In this document: positions 37,159 through 45,185 of the stretch, in pieces
Numbering within the stretch: position 1 is the first letter of the stretch
How the letters are laid out: each line of letters opens with the position of its first letter
Assembly: GCA_017439185.1 (NCBI GenBank)
Contig: JAFRTM010000020.1
Coordinates: 1 to 64,000, forward strand
Origin: Bacteroidales bacterium
GTDB lineage: Bacteria; Bacteroidota; Bacteroidia; Bacteroidales; P3
DNA length: 64,000 bases
Reading direction: 5' to 3'
Translations under genes and position numbers: made by a program
Notes under the pieces: model-generated
Told to the model about the DNA's origin: nothing
The model's input: the letters and a program-made list of their open reading frames with translations, nothing else
Databases searched by the model: none

Positions 37159-37217
37159 TTGTCATTATATTTGTACGCTAAACTTGCGTTTTATTGCACA
37201 TTTTATAAAATATTTTT

Positions 37218-38525
37218 TTATTTAGCACGGAAAAAGATGTTCAGAGGCACGCCGTGGAAGTCCCACATTTCACGCATCCTATTCTCTACGAAGCGTTTAT
37301 AGGGATCACGGACATATTGTGGAAGGTTGCAGAAAAAGACGAACTGCGGATATGCTGTGGGCAATTGCGTAATATATTTTATTTTCACCCACTTGCCCTT
37401 GACCGAAGGAGGCGGATTTTGCTCTTTCACTATGGGCAGAAGCATCTCGTTGAGCTCTGCGGTAGGGATACGGCGACTGCGGGCTTCGCGCACGGCTTTT
37501 GCTGTCTCGAGCACTTTATATATCCGCTGTTTGTTAATTACAGATGTGAAAACAATAGGCACATCGTCAAAGGGGGCAATGCGGCTCTTGAGCAGTTCTT
37601 CGAACTGTTTGTGGGTGTGGGTGTCCTTTTCCACAAGGTCCCACTTGTTGACCACTAAAACAACACCTTTATTGTTGCGCTGTATAAGAGAGAAAATGTT
37701 AAGGTCTTGCTGTTCGAGGCCTTGTGAGGCGTCGAGCATAAGGATACAGACATCGCTGTTTTCTATTGCCCTTATGCTGCGCATCACGGAGTAGAACTCG
37801 AGATTTTCCTCAACCTTGCTTTTCTTACGCAGACCTGCCGTATCTACAAAGTTAAAGTCGAAGCCGAACAGGTTGTAGTGGGTAAATATGCTGTCGCGGG
37901 TAGTTCCTGCGATAGGAGTTACGATATTGCGTTCCTGCCCCGTTATAGCGTTAATAAAGGAACTCTTCCCTACGTTAGGACGTCCGACCACGGCAATACG
38001 GGGAAGGTCGTCTGTCGGTTCGGTTGTGCCTTCGTCGAAATCGGCCACAACTGCGTCAAGGAGGTCGCCCGTCCCACTACCGCTAATACCTGCGATAGGG
38101 TAAATCTCGCCCAATCCTAAGGAGTAGAACTCAGACACATTGTTTACCACATTGCTGTCATCTACCTTATTGGCCACGAGCAGCACTTTTTTCTTGCACT
38201 TGCGCAGCATTGCAGCCACATCCTCGTCCATAGGAGTCAGTCCCTCACGCACATCGACGAGGAAGAGTATTACATCGGCTTCTTCGACGGCGAGTGCCAC
38301 TTGACGACGTATTTCCTGCTCAAAAGTGTCGTCGCCCCCCATCACATAACCGCCCGTATCGATTACCGAGAACTGCTTGCCGTTCCAATCGCTGTGTCCA
38401 TACTGACGGTCACGAGTTACGCCGCTTGTGCTGTCCACTATGGCCTGACGGCTTGCGGTAAGACGGTTAAAGAGAGTGCTCTTCCCCACATTAGGACGTC
38501 CGACTATTGCTACTATGTTGCTCAT
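37218..38525 (-). CDS. der: ribosome biogenesis GTPase Der
   Basis: 435 residues with two tandem GTPase domains and a KH-like C-terminal domain. First G1 motif is [12 protein letters not shown] (~9), with DTGG (~56) and NKVD (~118). The second is [12 protein letters not shown] (~180), with [10 protein letters not shown] (~228) and NKWD (~295). Essential for 50S assembly. The C-terminus has [20 protein letters not shown], typical of the KH-like domain. It is followed by the ECF sigma gene and preceded by a TPR gene. Confidence 0.98.
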   Translation of the reverse strand: MSNIVAIVGRPNVGKSTLFNRLTASRQAIVDSTSGVTRDRQYGHSDWNGKQFSVIDTGGYVMGGDDTFEQEIRRQVALAVEEADVILFLVDVREGLTPMDEDVAAMLRKCKKKVLLVANKVDDSNVVNNVSEFYSLGLGEIYPIAGISGSGTGDLLDAVVADFDEGTTEPTDDLPRIAVVGRPNVGKSSFINAITGQERNIVTPIAGTTRDSIFTHYNLFGFDFNFVDTAGLRKKSKVEENLEFYSVMRSIRAIENSDVCILMLDASQGLEQQDLNIFSLIQRNNKGVVLVVNKWDLVEKDTHTHKQFEELLKSRIAPFDDVPIVFTSVINKQRIYKVLETAKAVREARSRRIPTAELNEMLLPIVKEQNPPPSVKGKWVKIKYITQLPTAYPQFVFFCNLPQYVRDPYKRFVENRMREMWDFHGVPLNIFFRAK

Positions 38526-38567
38526 TTTGTATTGATTAATGCCTGAGTTATTAAATATGGGTTGTTT

Positions 38568-39713
38568 CTACCACGTAGCGCCCTTTTTTACCAACCACTG
38601 CTGAGCCTTCTTGTTGCCGAGTTTGGCGGCCTTCTTGTATGAGTTGAGTTCCCGTTGGGCATTGCCTTGCCGTTGGTAGAGTTCCGCCATCAGACAGTAC
38701 GTTTCGTGGTCCTTTGCGTTGATCAGGACTGCTTTCTGATAGGCGTGAAGAGCTTTGGGGTAGTCGCCTTTGTCGGAATATGTCTTGCCCATGCCCTTAA
38801 AGCCATTAGGGTCGTCGGGGGCTATGCGAGTGGCTTTTTTGTGGTAGGCGATGGCTCGGTCGTAGTCGGCCTTGCTGTTGTATATCTCGCCCAAGCGGTT
38901 GTATGCCTTGACATAGAGCGAGTCCATGTCTATAATTGTCTCATAGCACGAAATGGCCTTTTGTTTTTCGCCCTTCAACATATACGCCCAACCCATACAA
39001 TAATATAGTTTTACGCTCTTGGGTTCCTTTTGCAGTCCTTTGCGGAGTTGGATGAGGGCGCTTTCATAGTTGTTGCGGAGGCAGAACATGGTGCCAAGGT
39101 TGGCGTAAGAGTCGATATTGTCGGGATTTTGAGCAAGGGCTTTTTTGAAGTAGGAGATCGCATCGGCATCGTTGCCACGGTTATAGGCGATGATGCCTGC
39201 CACGTTGTAAGGACGGTCATCCTTGGGGTCGGTTTCTTGAGCCCTTTTAGCCCAAGTGAGAGCGTTGGTGTGGCTTCCCCGCGAGTTAAAGACCAAGGCC
39301 ATAGAGGCCATGGCGCTTGCTGATTTGGGGTTGAGCTCTATGGCTTTTTGTGCTGCCTGTTCGGCGCCGTCGAAGTCTTCGAGTTCTGTGAGGCAGTAGG
39401 CGAGATGTTCATAGGCTACGGCGGAGTTTGCGTCGAGAGAGACGGCCTGACGGAAGAGGTCTACGGCTCGACGGTACATCTCTTTCTTCTCTACGAGTTT
39501 GGCGAGTGCGATGTATGCGTCGGCTCCTGCGGAGGGAAGCGCAACGGCGTTCTCGTAGTAGCCTTGTGCGAGGTCGGGGAGTTTTAGTTGCTCGGCATTG
39601 CGACCTTTAGCCATAAGACTTGTATAGAGAGTGTCGGGCTCGTCCTGTGCATAGGCAATCACGCTTGACAACAAGGAGAGGAATAGTGCCGATATGTATA
39701 ATGTTTGTTTCAT
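38568..39713 (-). CDS. exported TPR protein
   Basis: 381 residues: signal peptide MKQTLYISALFLSLLSSVIA, then about nine tetratricopeptide repeats (for example DAYIALAKLVEKKEMYRRAV and AYEHLAYCLTELEDFDGAEQ). The C-terminus AKLGNKKAQQWLVKKGATW is a partial Sel1-like repeat. A scaffolding role in the periplasm is likely; partner unknown. Promoter -7 box at 39761-39768, inside the flank of 11-bp array D. Confidence 0.88.
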   Translation of the reverse strand: MKQTLYISALFLSLLSSVIAYAQDEPDTLYTSLMAKGRNAEQLKLPDLAQGYYENAVALPSAGADAYIALAKLVEKKEMYRRAVDLFRQAVSLDANSAVAYEHLAYCLTELEDFDGAEQAAQKAIELNPKSASAMASMALVFNSRGSHTNALTWAKRAQETDPKDDRPYNVAGIIAYNRGNDADAISYFKKALAQNPDNIDSYANLGTMFCLRNNYESALIQLRKGLQKEPKSVKLYYCMGWAYMLKGEKQKAISCYETIIDMDSLYVKAYNRLGEIYNSKADYDRAIAYHKKATRIAPDDPNGFKGMGKTYSDKGDYPKALHAYQKAVLINAKDHETYCLMAELYQRQGNAQRELNSYKKAAKLGNKKAQQWLVKKGATW

Positions 39714-39760
39714 TGTGTGACTTGATACGGGATTTGAGCGAGGGTGTCGTTCCTATATAT

Positions 39761-39768
39761 CAAAGATA
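39761..39768 (-). promoter_or_regulatory. -7 box for the TPR gene
   Basis: CAAAGATA on the plus strand is TATCTTTG on the minus strand, 47 bp before the TPR start. The upstream promoter region is occupied by the 11-bp array starting at 39768. Confidence 0.6.
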
Positions 39769-39866
39769 TGGTTGAGACGTGTTTGCTATATGTTTTCTTA
39801 ATTGCAGGTTAATATCAACTTAATATCAAGTTCGTGTTTCGTTCGTGTTTTGTTTATGTCGGGAAC
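39768..39866. repeat. 11-bp-period tandem array D (nine units)
   Basis: Units in 11-bp register include ATATCAACTTA then ATATCAAGTTC (39812-39833) and GTGTTTCGTTC then GTGTTTTGTTT (39834-39855). It fills the gap between the ctp stop (39871) and the TPR promoter, so it covers the place where upstream promoter elements would be. Confidence 0.75.
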
Positions 39867-39870
39867 GGTT

Positions 39871-41460
39871 CTATTTTGAGAACTCTTCGAGGGCAGCTTT
39901 GTAAGTGTTGTCAACGTGGCGCATCACACGGTAGTAGTATTCCGAGCCATAGAGGAACTTGGCCACTTGGGCCTTGAGAATTTCGTGCTGATAGGCAGCG
40001 GTGTGGGCAACGCGTTCGGGTTCGGATGCTTCTTTTTCGAGGTCACGCTCTATCTCTTTGGACTTGGCGTATGCTTCCATTTCCGCATCGAGGTTATAGG
40101 AATCGTAGCGAGCGAGGAAATCTTCGAAGGTTATGTTGGAGAACTCGTGTCTATGCTTGTTGGCCCAAATGAGCGGAAAGTCGGAGATGACACCCTTTTT
40201 GCGGAGTTGGAGGTAGTAGTCGGTGAGATGGGTGGTGTCCATAGGCACGAATCGGTCGGGGACGATTCCGCCACCGCCATAGACGGCACGACCTTTGTCG
40301 GTATGATAGACAAGGGTAGAGTCGATGTGGATAGAGTCGGCAGAGACGAGTTCGCCATGGCTGTAGCGTTGCGATATGTCGTTGCGATAGGCGTCGGAAC
40401 CCTTGTCGTAAGGTTTTTGGATGCAACGTCCCGAAGGTGTATAGTAGCGTGCGGTGGTCAGGCGAATCTGAGAACCGTCTTTAAGGTTGAACACTTTCTG
40501 AACCAATCCTTTTCCGAAGGAGCGACGACCGACTATGGTGCCTCGGTCGTGGTCCTGTATGCACCCCGAAAGGATTTCGCTTGCCGAGGCGGAGTTCTCG
40601 TCAATCATCACCACGAGTTTGCCCGAACGGAAGGAGCCGCGACCGTTGGTCTTGAAGTTCTGCCGTTTCTGAGCACGTCCTTCGGTGTAAACTATCAGAT
40701 TGTTTGCGGGAAGGAATTCGTTGGCGAGAGAGGTGGCGATGTCGAGGTAGCCGCCCGTATTGCCACGCAAGTCGAGGAGCAGAGCCTTCATTCCCTGACG
40801 ACGGAGGACATCGATTGCCTGATGGACTTCGCTCGCACTTGTACGGGCAAAGCGAGAGAGGGAGATATATCCTATGGTGTCGTTGACCATGAAGTAGTTT
40901 TCAACCGAGCGGATGGGGACACGGTCACGGACGACGGCGAAGGTCTCCGTAGTGCCGTTGAGGTGCAAAACTGTGATATTGACAGTTGAGCCTTTCTCAC
41001 CCCTAAGGTGGTTGGACACGAAGGTGTTGTTCACCGAATCGCCCACAGCGGGCTTGCCATCAATGGCGGTAATCTTGTCGCCTTTCGAAAGACCCGTCTT
41101 CTCGGAAGGGCCTCCCTTGATGATATCCACGATGACGATAGTGTCGCTTAGGATTTGGAAGGATATTCCGACACCTTCGAAATTGCCTTGGAGGTTCTCG
41201 TTGGCACGCTGAACGTCACGTGCTGCGATATAGAGGCTATGAGGGTCGAGTTTGTTGAGCATAGCCTTGATTGCCTCTTCGCTGATAGAGTTGAGGTCGG
41301 GCGATTCGACATACCTCTCCCCTATCAGTTGCCACACCTCGTGGAAACGGTTAATCGCCACCGTGGTGTCAGCCTTACGGCTACGTTTGTGTTTCTGAGC
41401 ATCGGCAGGAGTTGCGGCGAAGAGCAACGCAACAAGCACTAACAAGGGAAAGTATTTCAT
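39871..41460 (-). CDS. S41 family C-terminal processing peptidase
   Basis: 529 residues, signal peptide MKYFPLLVLVALLFAATPADA. PDZ domain (~92-165: FEGVGISFQILSDTIVIVDI). Protease core with the catalytic Ser in ENSASASEILSG (~290) and Lys in RRSFGKGLVQKVF (~317), plus LLDLRGNTGGYLDIATSLAN. A helical C-terminus of about 110 residues follows. It cleaves periplasmic or envelope proteins near their C-termini (CtpA/Prc-like). It is 51 bp after the deformylase gene on the same strand. Confidence 0.95.
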   Translation of the reverse strand: MKYFPLLVLVALLFAATPADAQKHKRSRKADTTVAINRFHEVWQLIGERYVESPDLNSISEEAIKAMLNKLDPHSLYIAARDVQRANENLQGNFEGVGISFQILSDTIVIVDIIKGGPSEKTGLSKGDKITAIDGKPAVGDSVNNTFVSNHLRGEKGSTVNITVLHLNGTTETFAVVRDRVPIRSVENYFMVNDTIGYISLSRFARTSASEVHQAIDVLRRQGMKALLLDLRGNTGGYLDIATSLANEFLPANNLIVYTEGRAQKRQNFKTNGRGSFRSGKLVVMIDENSASASEILSGCIQDHDRGTIVGRRSFGKGLVQKVFNLKDGSQIRLTTARYYTPSGRCIQKPYDKGSDAYRNDISQRYSHGELVSADSIHIDSTLVYHTDKGRAVYGGGGIVPDRFVPMDTTHLTDYYLQLRKKGVISDFPLIWANKHRHEFSNITFEDFLARYDSYNLDAEMEAYAKSKEIERDLEKEASEPERVAHTAAYQHEILKAQVAKFLYGSEYYYRVMRHVDNTYKAALEEFSK

Positions 41461-41511
41461 AGACTATATGTTTTTTCGGTGTAACGTACTGCGTTGATGA
41501 AGATTTGTGAC

Positions 41512-42591
41512 TTACTTGTCCTCGGCGGCGGCAAGGATGGCAGCCAACTGTTCCTCGGGAGTGTTGAACCCTGCGTCGAACATTTCTACGCTGCGCTTCA
41601 GGTCTTCGGTGAGCGGGTGGTTGGGGTAGTCGGCGATCAACTGCTGATAGGTAGTCTTTGCGTCGTCGTAGCGTCCCATCTGCTCCAAAGTCTGCCCTTT
41701 CTGAATAAGGCAGTCGGACAATTGCTCGAAGCCGCTGTATTCGAGAGCTCGGTCGAAGAAGGAGAGGCTGCGCTCGTATTCGCCCACTATTTTTGCCACA
41801 CATCCTGCCTTGTAGAGGTAGTTGGGAGCCAACGAGTCTTCACCCCATTGGTCGGCAAACGACTCATAATAGCCGATGAGACTGTCGGCGACTTGTTTGT
41901 CGTTGATGTAGTCGAGACCCATCGGGTCGTGCTGACCTTCGAAAGCCTCAATGACGGCAACCTGTTTGTCGCGTTTCTGCTGCTGCGAGGTGCAGGCTGC
42001 CAAAGTTATAAGAGTACCTGCCAAAAGGAGAACCATCGGCAGTTTCATCCTGTAGAGAGTCTTCACTTTTCCGTTCATAACGTTGTTTATCTTGCGTTTA
42101 ATCATCGTTTTGCGTAATGGGCTAAGCCTGTCGGTAAACACTTTGCCCTCGAGGTGGTCAATCTCGTGCTGAGCTATACGTGCAGTCATACCGTGGAGTT
42201 CTTCGGTGCGGAGGTTGAAGTCGGCGTCGTAATATTTGACTATGATACCTTCGTTTCTCAGGACGTCCTCGTGGATGTCGGGAATAGAGAGACAACCTTC
42301 GTTGAAGTACTCCTTGTCGCCGACAAACTCCAATATCTCGGGGTTGATCATCACAAGTTCTATTGCTTGGTCGGCATATTTCTTAGTTTCTTCGTCATAG
42401 GGATGGTAACCGATGGTGAGAAGGCGAATGGAGAGTCCGATCTGAGGAGCTGCGAGACCTACGCCGTCGGCTTCATACATCGTCTCAAACATGTCGCCAA
42501 TCAGTTTCTTGAGGTCGGGATATTCAGCGGTAATCGGTTCCGCCACTTTGCGCAACACAGGGTTTCCGAGAGGTATTATTGGATATATCAT
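41512..42591 (-). CDS. def: peptide deformylase fused to a TPR lipoprotein
   Basis: 359 residues in one open frame. Residues 1-~178 are a complete peptide deformylase: GVGLAAPQIG (motif 1, ~43), EGCLSIP (motif 2, Cys ~98) and QHEIDHLEG (motif 3, zinc ligands ~140). From Met 182 (codon at 42046-42048) the sequence reads MKLPMVLLLAGTLITLAAC, a textbook lipoprotein signal with lipobox LAAC, followed by about 160 residues of TPR-like repeats. Related genomes are expected to have def and a TPR lipoprotein as separate genes. Either the stop has been lost and the protein is a membrane-spanning fusion, or the second part is also made from the internal ATG. The deformylase removes formyl from new polypeptides. 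Confidence 0.88.
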   Translation of the reverse strand: MIYPIIPLGNPVLRKVAEPITAEYPDLKKLIGDMFETMYEADGVGLAAPQIGLSIRLLTIGYHPYDEETKKYADQAIELVMINPEILEFVGDKEYFNEGCLSIPDIHEDVLRNEGIIVKYYDADFNLRTEELHGMTARIAQHEIDHLEGKVFTDRLSPLRKTMIKRKINNVMNGKVKTLYRMKLPMVLLLAGTLITLAACTSQQQKRDKQVAVIEAFEGQHDPMGLDYINDKQVADSLIGYYESFADQWGEDSLAPNYLYKAGCVAKIVGEYERSLSFFDRALEYSGFEQLSDCLIQKGQTLEQMGRYDDAKTTYQQLIADYPNHPLTEDLKRSVEMFDAGFNTPEEQLAAILAAAEDK

Positions 42592-42603
42592 CGTGTTAGA
42601 GTG

Positions 42604-43014
42604 TTATATTCTTTGCATATAGGATTGCAGGATGACGGTGGCAGCGACGGTGTCGATGAGAGCCTTGTCCTGCCGTTTCTTTTTCTTCAGCCCGCTGTCA
42701 ATCATCGATTGGAAAGCGATTTTGGAGGTAAAGCGCTCGTCTTCACGCTCAATGGTTTTGTCGGGAAAGAGTTCTGTGAGTTTCTTCACGAACGGCTCGA
42801 TGAGTTGAGCCGATTCGGATGGGGTATTGTCCATGTGCTTAGGCTCGCCTACAACTATCACATCCACCGCCTCGCGGGAGAAGTAGTCTTTGAGCCACTG
42901 CATGAGTTTAGGGGTTTCGACGGTGCAGAGACCCGTGGCAATGATACGCTCGGGGTCGCTTACAGCGATGCCTGTGCGTTTCTTTCCGTAGTCTATTGCC
43001 ATGAGTCTGCCCAT
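42604..43014 (-). CDS. ruvX: RuvX/YqgF Holliday-junction resolvase-like nuclease
   Basis: 136 residues, RNase H-like fold. The start MGRLMAIDYGKKRTGIAVSD holds the first catalytic Asp; DVIVVGEP (~51) and EDERFTSKIA (~90) and the C-terminal DTVAATVILQSYM (~122) carry the others. YqgF proteins process the 5' end of 16S pre-rRNA. It ends 12 bp before the def-TPR gene. Confidence 0.95.
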   Translation of the reverse strand: MGRLMAIDYGKKRTGIAVSDPERIIATGLCTVETPKLMQWLKDYFSREAVDVIVVGEPKHMDNTPSESAQLIEPFVKKLTELFPDKTIEREDERFTSKIAFQSMIDSGLKKKKRQDKALIDTVAATVILQSYMQRI

Positions 43015-43054
43015 TGCGATATGTCGTTGCTGACTTTTTACCCTAATTTGTAGA

Positions 43055-43080
43055 GAAAGCGGAACTTTTGTTCCGCTTTC
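43055..43080. terminator. perfect hairpin downstream of the tRNA gene
   Basis: GAAAGCGGAAC (43055-43065) pairs perfectly with GTTCCGCTTTC (43070-43080) around a TTTT loop. It lies 7 bp after the tRNA 3' end and 40 bp upstream of ruvX. A U-run is lacking on the minus strand, so it may be a processing or partial termination signal. Confidence 0.7.
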
Positions 43081-43087
43081 CTACTTG

Positions 43088-43161
43088 TGGTCCCTCTTGG
43101 GCTCGAACCAAGGACCCACTGATTATGAGTCAGTTGCTCTAACCGACTGAGCTAAGGGACC
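43088..43161 (-). tRNA. tRNA with CAU anticodon, probably tRNA-Ile2
   Basis: A 74-nt cloverleaf on the minus strand: acceptor GGTCCCT/AGGGACC with discriminator A; D-arm GCTC/GAGC; anticodon arm ACTGA-CTCATAA-TCAGT, anticodon CAT; T-arm CTTGG-TTCGAGC-CCAAG. The 3' CCA is not encoded. CAT can be elongator Met or Ile2 (lysidine at C34, reads AUA). The C4-G69 and C5-G68 acceptor pairs agree with TilS recognition in E. coli tRNA-Ile2 and not with elongator Met, so Ile2 is favoured. Confidence 0.9.
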
Positions 43162-43187
43162 TAATTTCTCCCGTTTGAAATCGAGTG

Positions 43188-43218
43188 CAAAGATACGAAG
43201 TTTTTTTTTATTGACAAA
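43188..43218 (-). promoter_or_regulatory. complete promoter for the tRNA gene
   Basis: Minus strand: TTTG at 43215-43218, a 19-bp spacer, then TATCTTTG at 43188-43195. This is the clearest -33/-7 pair in the window and lies 26 bp before the tRNA 5' end. Confidence 0.85.
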
Positions 43219-43226
43219 CTTTTTTG

Positions 43227-43631
43227 TTATTTTTCTTCAATTTTTTCTTTTTCCTTGCCTTCCCGCTTTACAAAAAGAGCCAAAGCGACGGTCTCATATA
43301 CGAGATGAACCACATAGCAGACGCTGAATGCTATGAGAGCTATTTTGGCGTTGTGGGGGTCTTTGAGGTGGGTGAACATCCAAATGCCTATGACCATGAG
43401 GTGGAGGAAGAGTACGCCCATGGTGATGCCGAGGAAGTTTTTGATGAAATCCCTCGGCGACTTGCGCATGCTTGCCACTATCGCCCAATGCTCCAAGCCT
43501 GTAATCACGCCGAAATAGAGCGCTATTATGGGCATTATCATCAGGAACTCGCCGCCGCACCACAGGAGGGCAAAACTTGCCAAGACAAGGACTGCGGTGA
43601 GTGCCAAAAGGGAAATATAGTATCTCTTCAT
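43227..43631 (-). CDS. four-TM membrane protein
   Basis: 134 residues with four hydrophobic segments (about 8-30, 33-50, 68-90, 98-120), a basic loop SMRKSPRDFIKNF between TM2 and TM3, and a highly charged C-terminal tail KREGKEKEKIEEK. No family recognised. It starts 13 bp after pyrI on the same strand, so it is at the end of the pyrBI transcript. Confidence 0.65.
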   Translation of the reverse strand: MKRYYISLLALTAVLVLASFALLWCGGEFLMIMPIIALYFGVITGLEHWAIVASMRKSPRDFIKNFLGITMGVLFLHLMVIGIWMFTHLKDPHNAKIALIAFSVCYVVHLVYETVALALFVKREGKEKEKIEEK

Positions 43632-43644
43632 GGTTTACTGTTGG

Positions 43645-44106
43645 CTATTCGCAGAAACGTATTGTCTCTTTGGTGGTAAATTTCTCGCAGTAATGGCACT
43701 TGAGTTTGAGGTTCTCTTTGTCCACCACGTCGAACTTGGTAGGCACCACTTCGGCATTGGTAATGCACTTGGGGTTGGCGCAGCGTACGAAGTTTTCAAT
43801 ATGGTCGGGCATTTCGGCTTCGATTTTTTCCACCACTTCGTAGTTTTTAATGGTTATAATGGTTGCCATTGGTGCCACGAGGGATATTTTGGAGAGTTCT
43901 TCTCGGGTGAAGTATTTGTTTTTTACTTTTATGATACCTTTGCGGATGAACTTCTGACTACCGAGGTAGTTACCGATGAGGACTTCGTCTTCGTATTTTT
44001 CGAGTCCGAGGATGTGTGCCACTTGGTAGACTACGGTGGTAGGTATATGGTCTATTACCGTTCCGTTTTCGATACGGGGAACTACGAGTTCTTTCTTGCT
44101 GTCCAT
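43645..44106 (-). CDS. pyrI: aspartate carbamoyltransferase regulatory chain
   Basis: 153 residues. N-terminal allosteric nucleotide-binding domain (ENGTVIDHIPTTVVYQVAHI) and C-terminal zinc domain with four cysteines: CANPKCITN (~107) and LKCHYCEKF (~134). It binds CTP or ATP and adjusts the activity of PyrB. A 66-nt spacer filled by 7-bp repeats separates it from pyrB. Confidence 0.96.
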   Translation of the reverse strand: MDSKKELVVPRIENGTVIDHIPTTVVYQVAHILGLEKYEDEVLIGNYLGSQKFIRKGIIKVKNKYFTREELSKISLVAPMATIITIKNYEVVEKIEAEMPDHIENFVRCANPKCITNAEVVPTKFDVVDKENLKLKCHYCEKFTTKETIRFCE

Positions 44107-44114
44107 GTTATTCT

Positions 44115-44170
44115 AATTGAAAATTGAGAATTGAAAATTGAAAATTGTGACCTGTGAACCGTGAACTGAG
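44115..44170. repeat. 7-bp-period array between pyrB and pyrI
   Basis: Eight heptamers in register: AATTGAA, AATTGAG, AATTGAA, AATTGAA, AATTGTG, ACCTGTG, AACCGTG, AACTGAG. It fills nearly the whole spacer, so the repeat replaces any normal ribosome-binding context for pyrI. Similar heptamer arrays lie at 47295 and 56203. Confidence 0.8.
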
Positions 44171-44172
44171 GA

Positions 44173-45090
44173 TTATCTTACGCCGAGGATTGCTGCCATA
44201 AGAGCCTGACGGACATAGACGCCGTTTTGGGCTTGGCGGAAATAGTAGGCGTAAGGAGTCTTGTCCACGTCGACGGTGATCTCGTTGACTCTCGGCAGCG
44301 GGTGGAGCACTCGCATGTTGTCCTTGCAGCCTTTGAGCATGTCGGCGGTGAGGATGCAGGAGTCTTTAACACGTTCGTATTCCATGGGGTCAGGGAAGCG
44401 TTCGCGCTGCACACGGGTCATATATATGATGTCGGCGACGGGGACCACGTCTTTGATGTCGGTATATTGGTAGTATTTGAGACCTGCGTTCTTGACGCTC
44501 ATCTTCACGCTGCTCGGGAGTTTCAGCTCTTCGGGACTGACGAGGTGGAAGGTGGCGTTGAAGTTGCACATGGCCTGCACGAGGCTGTGAACCGTTCTGC
44601 CGTATTTCAGGTCACCGACACAGGCGATGTTGAGGTTGTCCAAGCGACCCTGAGTCTTGCGGATGCTGTAGAGGTCGAGCATACACTGTGTGGGGTGTTG
44701 GTTGGCGCCGTCGCCTGCGTTGATGACGGGGACTGTGCTTACCTCGCTTGCATAGCGGCTGCTACCCTCTTTGGGGTTACGCATCACGATGAGGTCGGCA
44801 TAGGAGGAGACCATCACGATGGTGTCGTGCAGCGACTCGCCCTTTTGGACACTTGTGCCACCAGGGTCCGAGAATCCGATGATTCTCGCCCCCAATTGGT
44901 TCGCTGCACTCTCGAAGGAGAGCCTTGTCCTTGTGGAGGGCTCGAAGAAGAGAGTTGCGACGACCTTGTCGCTCAGGATTTTCTGTTTGGGGTTCTTCTC
45001 GAACTCCTCGGCGATGTCCAACACCTCGATGTACTCGTCTTTCGAGAAGTCGGTGATGCTGATTAGATTACGACCTTTTAATGTGCTCAT
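44173..45090 (-). CDS. pyrB: aspartate carbamoyltransferase catalytic chain
   Basis: 305 residues. Carbamoyl-phosphate site FFEPSTRTRLSFESA (~49-63), GDGANQHPTQCMLDL (~128-142) and the aspartate-domain signatures LKYGRTVHSL and HPLPRVNEI. It makes carbamoyl aspartate, the first committed pyrimidine step, and should associate with PyrI. A -7 box lies at 45134-45141. It is cotranscribed with pyrI and the four-TM protein. Confidence 0.98.
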   Translation of the reverse strand: MSTLKGRNLISITDFSKDEYIEVLDIAEEFEKNPKQKILSDKVVATLFFEPSTRTRLSFESAANQLGARIIGFSDPGGTSVQKGESLHDTIVMVSSYADLIVMRNPKEGSSRYASEVSTVPVINAGDGANQHPTQCMLDLYSIRKTQGRLDNLNIACVGDLKYGRTVHSLVQAMCNFNATFHLVSPEELKLPSSVKMSVKNAGLKYYQYTDIKDVVPVADIIYMTRVQRERFPDPMEYERVKDSCILTADMLKGCKDNMRVLHPLPRVNEITVDVDKTPYAYYFRQAQNGVYVRQALMAAILGVR

Positions 45091-45133
45091 ATTGTGTATT
45101 TTTTATTTCTTTTCCACGTAACATTTCCGATTG

Positions 45134-45141
45134 CAAAGATA
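45134..45141 (-). promoter_or_regulatory. -7 box for pyrBI
   Basis: TATCTTTG on the minus strand, 44 bp before the pyrB start codon. The leader is too short for a classical attenuator and no terminator hairpin lies in it. Confidence 0.65.
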
Positions 45142-45185
45142 CGTATATTCTTTCATTCGTAGAAAAAAACTTTTCAACCGAGTGT

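Noticed and set aside
43088-43161. tRNA gene as an integration site
   Set aside because: No integrase or repeated 3' end of the tRNA is visible on either side, and the flanks are core genes.
45091-45185. Pyrimidine attenuator or PyrR-type riboswitch in front of pyrB
   Set aside because: The predicted leader is about 40 nt and has no terminator or alternative hairpin.
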